A stretch of 64,000 nucleotides of DNA from positions 797,001 to 861,000 of the forward strand of contig JARZZO010000013.1 in the NCBI GenBank assembly GCA_030544215.1, written 5' to 3'. The notes under the pieces are model-generated. The model was not told the origin of the DNA. It ran no database searches and worked only from the letters and a program-made list of their open reading frames with translations. Source of the DNA: Zantedeschia hybrid cultivar. Its lineage: Eukaryota; Streptophyta; Magnoliopsida; Alismatales; Araceae. The position numbers were made by a program, and so were the translations under genes. Each line of letters begins with the position of its first letter. The stretch's first letter is position 1. Positions 57,935 through 64,000 of this stretch are shown one piece after another.

Positions 57935-57940
<6 letters not shown>

Positions 57941-57968
<28 letters not shown>
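57941..57968. repeat. Poly(A) tract between modules
   Basis: About 28 consecutive A residues separate module copies 1 and 2. Confidence 0.9.
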
Positions 57969-57969
<1 letters not shown>

Positions 57970-58187
57970 CTAATACTAGCGCCTTTTCAGGTTTTTGCCA
58001 GCATTAGCCCCCTCTTATTTTTGCCTGTGCACCCTTGCGGGTTTTCACACAGCGGGGTTACCCGATTTTACCTAAGGTGCCCTTTTCGGGTTTTCACCTT
58101 AGCTGGGTATAAGACATTTTTACCCTTAACCGACCTCTTTGAGGATGAGATCGATTAAGTCCGTCGGAGCACCTCGTTTTTAAGCCC
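57969..58187. repeat. Stem-loop module, copy 2
   Basis: Same order as copy 1 and close to it in sequence. Here the third outer stem is perfect over eight pairs: CTAAGGTG with CACCTTAG. The first stem is shortened to CTAAT with ATTAG. Confidence 0.8.
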
Positions 58188-58221
58188 CATTTTTTTTATT
58201 TTTCATTTCATTTTTTTTTGG

Positions 58222-60258
58222 TAGGGAATTACGATTTCCCTGAGAACCGCTCAGAAATATATGTAGGGAACTAAGTCTTCCCTGAGGACCGATAAGAAGT
58301 ATGTGTAGGGAACTGAGTCTTCCCTGAGAACCGATAAGAAGTATATGTAGGGAATTGAGTCTTCCCTGAGAACCGATAAGGAATCATATGTAGGAAACTG
58401 AGTCTTCCCTGAGAACCGATAAGAAGTATATGTAGGGAACTGAGTTTTCCCTGTGAGCCGATAAGAAATTATATGTAGGGAACTGAGTCTTCCCTGAGAA
58501 CCGATAAGAAGTATATGTAGGGAACTGAGTCTTCCCTGTGAGCCGATAAGAAATTATATGTAGGGAACTGAGTCTTCCCTGAGAACCGATAAGAGGTATA
58601 TGTAGGGAACTGAGTCTTCCCTGTGAGCCGATAAGAAATTATATGTAGGGAACTGAGTCTTCCCTGAGAACCGATAAGAAGTATATGTAGGGAACTGAGT
58701 CTTCCCTATGGGCCGATAAGAAATTATATGTAGGGAACTGAGTCTTCCCTGAGAACCGATAAGAGGTATATGTAGGGAACTGAGTCTTCCCTGAGAACCG
58801 ATAAGGAGTATATGTAGGGAACTGAGTCTTCCCTGTGAGCCGATAAGAAATTATATGTAGGGAACTGAGTCTTCCCTGAGAACCGATAAGAAGTATATGT
58901 AGGGAACTAAGTCTTCCCCGAGAACCGATAAGAAGTATATGTAGGGAACTGAGTCTTCCCTATGAGCCGATAAGAAATTATATGTAGGGAACTGAGTCTT
59001 CCCTGAGAACCGATAAGAAGTATATGTAGGGAACTGAGTCTTCCCTGTGAGCCGATAAGAAATTATATGTAGGGAACTGAGTCTTCCCTGAGAACCGATA
59101 AGAGGTATATGTAGGGAACTGAGTCTTCCCTGAGAACCGATAAGGAGTATATGTAGGGAACTGAGTCTTCCCTGTGAGCCGATAAGAAATTATATGTAGG
59201 GAACTGAGTCTTCCCTGAGAACCGATAAGAGGTATATGTAGGGAACTGAGTCTTCCCTGAGAACCGATAAGGAGTATATGTAGGGAACTGAGTCTTCCCT
59301 GTGAGTCGATAAGAAATTATATGTAGGGAACTGAGTCTTCCTTGAGAACCGATAAGAAGTATATGTAGGGAACTGAGTCTTCCCTGAGACCCGATAAGGA
59401 GTATATGTAGGGAACTAAGTCTTCCCCGAGAACCGATAATGAATTATATGTAGGAAACTGAGTCTTCCCTGAGAACCGATAAGAAGTATATGTAGGGAAC
59501 TGAGTCTTCCCTGAGAACCGTTAAGGAATTATATGTTGGGAACTGAGGCCTCCCTGTGAGCCGATAAGAAATTATATGTAGGGAATTGAGTCTTTCCTGA
59601 GAACCGATAAGGAGTATATGTAGGGAACTGAGTCTTCCCTGTGAGCCGATAAGAAATTATATGTAGGGAACTGAGTCTTCCCTGAGAACCGATAAGAAGT
59701 ATATGTAGGGAACTAAGTCTTCCCCGAGAACCGATAAGGAATTATATGTAGGGAATTGAGTCTTCCCTGAGAACCGATAAGGAATTATATGTAAGGAATT
59801 GAGTCTTCCCTGAGAACCGATAAGGAATTATATGTAGGGAATTGAGTCTTCCCTGAGAACCGATAAGGAATTGTATGTAGGGAATTGAGTCTTCCCTGAG
59901 AACCGATAAGGAATTGTATGTAGGGAATTGAGTCTTCCCTGAGAACCGATAAGAAGTATATGTAGGGAACTGAGTCTTCCCTGAGAACCGATAAGAAGTA
60001 TATGTAGGGAACTGTGTCTTCCCTGAGAGCCGATAAGAAATTATATGTAGGGAACTGAGTCTTCCCTGAGAACCGATAAGAAGTATATGTAGGGAACTGT
60101 GGCCTCCCTGTGAGCCGATAAGAAATTATATGTAGGGAACTGAGTCTTCCTTGAGAACCGGTAAGAAATATATGTGGGGAACTGAGTCTTCCCTGAGAAC
60201 CGATAAGGAATTTATGTAGGGAACTGAGGCCTCCCTGTGAGCCGATAAGAAATTATAT
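58222..60258. repeat. Hairpin array 1, 42-43 bp tandem repeat (~48 units)
   Basis: The unit is about TATGTAGGGAACTGAGTC followed by TTCCCTGAGAACCGATAAG and a short variable end. Two main types alternate: one with GAGAACCGATAAGAAGTA (42 bp), the other with GTGAGCCGATAAGAAATTA (43 bp). Each unit contains AGGGAA, a seven-base loop CTGAGTC, and TTCCCT. Variants with GAGGCCTCCCT near 59546, 60105 and 60230 point towards array 2. Confidence 0.95.
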
Positions 60259-60331
60259 AGTTTTCGAGAAACGGGGGCTTTAGGTAGCCGTGGATTTGGG
60301 ATACAACGGCTCCTGAAGACCAAATATTTTG

Positions 60332-62278
60332 AGACACAATGCCCCCCAGAGGCGAATTCCGGGCTTTAATGCCTCCCGTAGGCAAAATATGAACTTCAGG
60401 ATTCAAAGCCTCCTGCAGGCGAAATATGAATTCTAGGATTTAAAGCCTCCCGTAGGCGAATTCCGGAGTTTAACGCCTCCCGTAGGCGAATATGAATTCC
60501 GAGATTCAAAGCCTCTCGTAGGCGAAATATGAATTCCGAGATTCAAAGCCTCCCGTAGGCGAAATATGAATTCCGAGATTCAAAGCCTCCCGTAGGCGAA
60601 TAGGGATTATGAATTTCCAGGACACTAGGCCTCCTGTAGGCGGATATGAACTATGAATTTCCAGGATATAAAGCCTCATGTAGGCGGATATGAAATATGA
60701 ATTTTCAGGATATAAAGCCTCCTGTGGGCGGATATGAAATATGAACTTCCAGGATATAAAGCCTCCCGTAGGCGAATATGAAATATGGATTTCCGGGACA
60801 CAAAGCCTCCCGTAGGCGAATATGAAATATGAATTTCCAGGGTATAAAGCCTCCTGTAGGCGACTATGAATTTCCAGGATATAAAGCCTCTTGTAGGCGA
60901 ATATGAAACATGAATTTCCAGGATATAAAGCCTCCTGTAGGCGAATATGAAACATGAATTTCCAAGATATAAAGCCTCCTGTAGGCAAATATGAAACATG
61001 AATTTCCAGGATATAAAGCCTCCTGTAGGCGAATATGAAACATGAATTTCCAGGATATAAAGCCTCCTGTAGGCGAATATGAAATATGAATTTTCAGGAT
61101 ATAATGCCTCCTATAGGCGAATATGAAATATGAATTTCCAGGATATAAAGCCTCCTGTAGGCGAATATGAAATATGAATTTCCAGGATATAATGCCTCCT
61201 GTAGGCGAATATGAAATATGAATTTCCAGGATATAAAGCCTCCTGTAGGCGAATATGGATTTCCAGGCCACCAAGGCACACTAGTGGGACTAGCGTATAC
61301 CAGGGGCAATTTTAGGGTATAATGTCCCTTTGGGGCGAATTCGACCGCCTTCAGCACGCCGATGGGACTATAGCATATGGGTATGCCGATGGGACTAGTG
61401 TATGCCTAGGGAAGATTCGGGATACATTGCCTCCTCGGGGCGATAGGAAAATTTTCAACCCTTTTATGGCATGCCAGCGGGACTGGCGTATGCTCAGGGA
61501 AGACTTTATGATACAATGCCTCCTTGGGGCAAAAGAATTTTTCAACCCTTTTATGGCATACTGGTGGGACTAGTTTAAGCCAAGGGGAGGATTTAGGATA
61601 TATTGCCTTCTCAGGGCGAATATGAAAAATCTTCAGGGTATAACGTCTCCCCGGGGCAGATTCCGGAGTTTAACGCCTTCCGCGGGCGAATGTCGGAGTT
61701 TAACGCCTTCCGTGGGCGGATGCCGGAGTTTAACGCCTTCCGTGGGCGGATGCCGGAGTTTAACGCCTTCCGTGGGCGGATGCCGGAGTTTAACGCCTTC
61801 CGCGGGCGAATATGAATTCCGAGATTCAAAGCCCCTCGTGGGCGAAATATGAATTCCAGAATTTAAAGCCTCATGTAGGCGAATTTCGGAGTTTAACGCC
61901 TTCTGTAGGCGAATTCTGGAGTTTAACGCCTCCCGTAGGCGATATATGAGTTTCAGGATTTAAAGCCTCCCGTGGGCAAATTTCGGAGTTTAACGCCTTC
62001 CGTGGGCGAAATATGAATATCAGGATTTAAAGCCTCTCGTAGGCGAATCTCGGAGTTTAACGCCTTTCGTGGGCGAATCTCGGAGTTTAACGCCTTCCGT
62101 GGGCGAATGCCGGAGTTTAACGCCTTCCGTGGGCGAATGCCGGAGTTTAACGCCTTCCGCGGGCGAATGCCGGAGTTTAACGCCTTCCGTAGGCGAGATA
62201 TGAATTTTCGGGATTTAATACCTCCCGCAGGCAAATTCCGGAGTTTAACGCCTTCCGTGGGCGAATATGAATTCCGCA
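60332..62278. repeat. Hairpin array 2, ~44 bp and ~31-33 bp tandem units
   Basis: Between 60600 and 61260 the unit is about 44 bp, with GGATATAAAGCCTCCTGTAG then GCGAATATGAAA. From 61660 to 62270 a shorter form, GGAGTTTAACGCCTTCCGTG then GGCGAATGCC, dominates. Every unit carries a small hairpin such as GCCTCCTGTAGGC or GCCTTCCGTGGGC. Open frames of up to 160 codons on the minus strand come only from the repeat period and are not genes. Confidence 0.95.
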
Positions 62279-62746
62279 TTGCATGATATTTTTGACGGCA
62301 AATATTTTCTTTCGAGGTGAATCACCCACAATTATGTGACATCTTTCAAGAATATGCCTGTGTATTTGCCTTGGGTATAACGGGGATCATCCCCTCAGGC
62401 TGTATCGATCAGAAGAGCGAGTTTTCCCACTTCCTTACCGGGTCGGGAGGTCATCGTCATCATTGCCTCGGTCGTAGCCCTTGATGGGACATTATTGTAC
62501 CACAAGTGTGGTACCAAGGGTTTATTCGTCATTGGCGACTCTGATATCCTCCCTGGGTAAGGATGTGGAAAAACTCGATCTCTGCCCTCAGCAGGCCGAG
62601 AGAGTTCTCCCCCCGCCGGGGAACAAATATGCGACTTTATGGGCCTATGTGCTCGCGCACGAATATTATTGGCTTTTCTTGGCGCAAATAACTTTTGCGC
62701 GTTGTCCCCCGACGGGTTGCAGGATGATTTTTTTTAAAATATATAA
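62279..62746. other. Spacer between array 2 and module copy 3
   Basis: Unique sequence of about 470 bases. It contains further small inverted motifs such as GGGGATCATCCCC near 62391 and TTGTACCACAAGTGTGGTAC near 62495. No coding frame is supported. Confidence 0.5.
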
Positions 62747-62969
62747 TACTAACATCGGCGCTCTTACGAGTTTTCACCGAAGCTAGCCCCTTTTTATTTT
62801 TGCCTGTGCGCCCTTGCGGGTTTTCACACAGCAGGGTTCACCCATTTTTGCCTGAAGCGCCCTTTCGGATTTTCACTTCAGCTGGATTTTTTAGACTTTT
62901 TTGCCCTTAATTGGCCCGTCACAGGAGCGGGACCAATCAAGTCTGTCGGGGCACCTCATTTTTAAGCCC
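62747..62969. repeat. Stem-loop module, copy 3
   Basis: Diverged copy on the other side of the arrays. The stems differ in sequence but still pair: ATCGG with CCGA; CTGTG with CACAG; CTGAAGCG with CACTTCAG (one mismatch); ATTGG with CCAAT around CCCG/CGGG. Confidence 0.75.
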
Positions 62970-63014
62970 CACTTTTTTTTTTTTTTCTTCTTCTTATGGA
63001 TCTGCGAATTGCAC

Positions 63015-64000
63015 TCAATGTGTAATCGTATGTGGCTGTGGGGGATTTACCAGGTATTTCCCCATATTTATCTTTCCTTCTTGAATAAGTTTTTCTACTT
63101 CATCTTTGAACATAAAGCAACGTTCAATTGGATGGGTGATGAAGCGGTGGTATGGGCAGTAATTGGGTGCATCTACCCGATGTATTTCTTCTTCCCTTTT
63201 TGGTTTGGGCAGAATAATTGCTTTTCTGCTCATACATAACTCGAAGAGTTCTTTGGTCTTTTCCATTGGAAATGAGTATGGTTTCTTGAGCTTTTTTGCC
63301 AGGGATTCAGTATCTTTAAAACTTATCCCTATTTCTGCACCATCAACTTGTTTTCCCCGAGAGCTTTGCCTAGCTGCAAAGGTGGCCTCGAGAGTATTGT
63401 CGTGACTTTCACAACCTTTGCATTTGAGCACCACTCCCTCTCGGTACTGGGCTTCTGGTGCTTCATTTAAGTCTATGATAAGTTTGCCCTTACTCTTTAG
63501 AGGACGACTGCATTTTGGTCCTGGTTCCTCAAAGGAGAAAGGCCTATTGATTCTGTCCATTGACATGACTTCTGTCCATTGTCTTGCAAGACCTTCCATT
63601 ACTTGAGTGAGTTCATACTGCTGATGAGAGATTTGTCCCAGACTCACTTGAATCCCCTCCAGTGCTGCCATGATGGACCCCTCGAGAGTGGAAATTATTG
63701 GAGTATATGATGGAGTTATCTTCTGCTCCAGTGAGATTTGCTGGTGAGAGAGTTGTATCAGACTCATCTGAATCTTCTCTAATGTTGTCATGATAGACAC
63801 TTCTGGAGTGGAAGTTGCTGGAACATATGACGGTATTGCCTCCTGTTCCGGCAAAACTTGCTGATGGGAGAGCTGTGGCATATTCATCTGAATCTCCTCC
63901 AGTGCCGCCACGATAGACCCTTCCGGAGTGGGGGTCGCCGGGGGATATGATGATACCACTTCCTGCTCTGGAGGGGCATCTATATTCTTATTTGTAGGCT
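63015..64000 (-). CDS. Gypsy gag-like protein, C-terminal part (cut by the window end)
   Basis: The frame is open from the window edge to a TGA at 63015-63017, about 327 codons, and no start codon lies inside. The N-terminal part seen has three repeats of about 42 residues, each with a Pro/Ser/Thr-rich segment (PSYVPATSTPE), a helix-like stretch (AALEEIQMNMPQLSHQQ), and Glu/Gln. The C-terminal part has a CPYHRFITHPIERCFMF motif followed by KDEVEKLIQEGKI. This Cys-His-His-Cys type stretch with its tail is typical of gag in the Tat/Ogre lineage of Ty3/gypsy elements. No protease or reverse transcriptase follows the stop. The frame is intact, so it could still be translated. Confidence 0.8.
   Translation of the reverse strand, partial: PTNKNIDAPPEQEVVSSYPPATPTPEGSIVAALEEIQMNMPQLSHQQVLPEQEAIPSYVPATSTPEVSIMTTLEKIQMSLIQLSHQQISLEQKITPSYTPIISTLEGSIMAALEGIQVSLGQISHQQYELTQVMEGLARQWTEVMSMDRINRPFSFEEPGPKCSRPLKSKGKLIIDLNEAPEAQYREGVVLKCKGCESHDNTLEATFAARQSSRGKQVDGAEIGISFKDTESLAKKLKKPYSFPMEKTKELFELCMSRKAIILPKPKREEEIHRVDAPNYCPYHRFITHPIERCFMFKDEVEKLIQEGKINMGKYLVNPPQPHTITH

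Larger units (their letters stand above)
53177..64000 (-). mobile_element. Non-autonomous Ty3/gypsy element (Tat/Ogre-like gag), hairpin arrays in place of pol
   Basis: Minus-strand order from the window edge: partial gag (64000-63015), stem-loop module (62969-62747), hairpin array 2 (62278-60332), hairpin array 1 (60258-58222), two more modules (58187-57711), an unassigned ~1.2 kb, a purine-rich tract (56496-56484), then the 3' LTR (56483-53177). No reverse transcriptase, integrase, protease or RNase H is seen in the 6.5 kb between gag and LTR. The left LTR edge is not a clean TG and the target duplication is not resolved. It interrupts the outer copia RNase H. Confidence 0.78.

Noticed and set aside
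60506..61357. Open frames of 100-160 codons on the minus strand with recurring PTGGFISWKF and RLQEALYPGNS strings
   Set aside because: The ~44 bp repeat period cycles through three reading frames, giving repetitive peptides with no known domain. The frames are a by-product of the tandem array.
58222..62278. CRISPR-like array
   Set aside because: Direct repeats are contiguous and lack unique spacers. The setting is a plant retrotransposon.
61603..62279. Repetitive frames with EFNAFRGRMP or RKALNSGI strings on both strands
   Set aside because: They come from the 33 bp form of array 2, whose length is a multiple of three. No start context, and the same DNA reads open on both strands.
62279..64000. 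tRNA or other small RNA gene suggested by stem-loops
   Set aside because: No cloverleaf with A and B boxes could be assembled; the stem-loops belong to the repeated modules.

Overview
This is nuclear DNA from a flowering plant. Its genes have plant-family proteins and GT-AG introns, and most of the non-genic DNA is Ty1/copia and Ty3/gypsy LTR retrotransposons, LINE debris and MITEs. The GC-rich single-exon calmodulin-like gene suggests a monocot or similar lineage, but that is an inference and I name no species.

Three host genes are visible, all on the + strand. (1) 1103-13948: a ten-exon gene for the plant-specific TRAPPII-associated protein TRIPP. Its last 22 codons lie beyond a 5'-truncated LINE (about 10607-13243) in the final intron, and a decayed copy of exon 5 sits just after the real exon 5. 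(2) 21932-22687: an intronless calmodulin-like (CML) EF-hand gene with a TATA box. (3) 42681-43775: the first three coding exons of AUGMIN subunit 3 (AUG3). The rest must lie past 64000 or be lost, because the third intron is filled with nested retrotransposons to the window edge.

Transposon layout: 16.1-20.4 kb holds diverged gypsy LTR-like sequence and a minus-strand copia LTR in a tandem ~877 bp duplication. 24.6-25.2 kb is a gypsy LTR fragment and 26.06-27.43 kb a copia LTR. From 27.4 to 40.5 kb is a nest: an old minus-strand copia (gag, leader, PBS, LTR) is split by a gypsy solo LTR, which is split in turn by a younger plus-strand copia (30094-36591). A MULE relic and a MITE lie just upstream of AUG3. 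In AUG3 intron 3 are a foldback element, a solo LTR (45844-47815, target duplication GTCAG), and a small copia (48676-52553, target duplication GACAC) inserted in the LTR of a sibling copia. That sibling is interrupted by a minus-strand gypsy element running from about 53177 past the window end.

The most unusual signal is self-complementarity. Several retrotransposon families here carry repeated stem-loops whose core is constant while the flanking arms differ between copies yet remain complementary. They occur in the copia leader (32.5-34.6 kb), in the gypsy LTRs with GCGTC...GACGC cores, and in the minus-strand gypsy element, where about 6.5 kb of hairpin arrays and modules replaces pol between gag and the 3' LTR. 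All coordinates, splice junctions and pairings were read by eye; no alignment, folding or database search was run.
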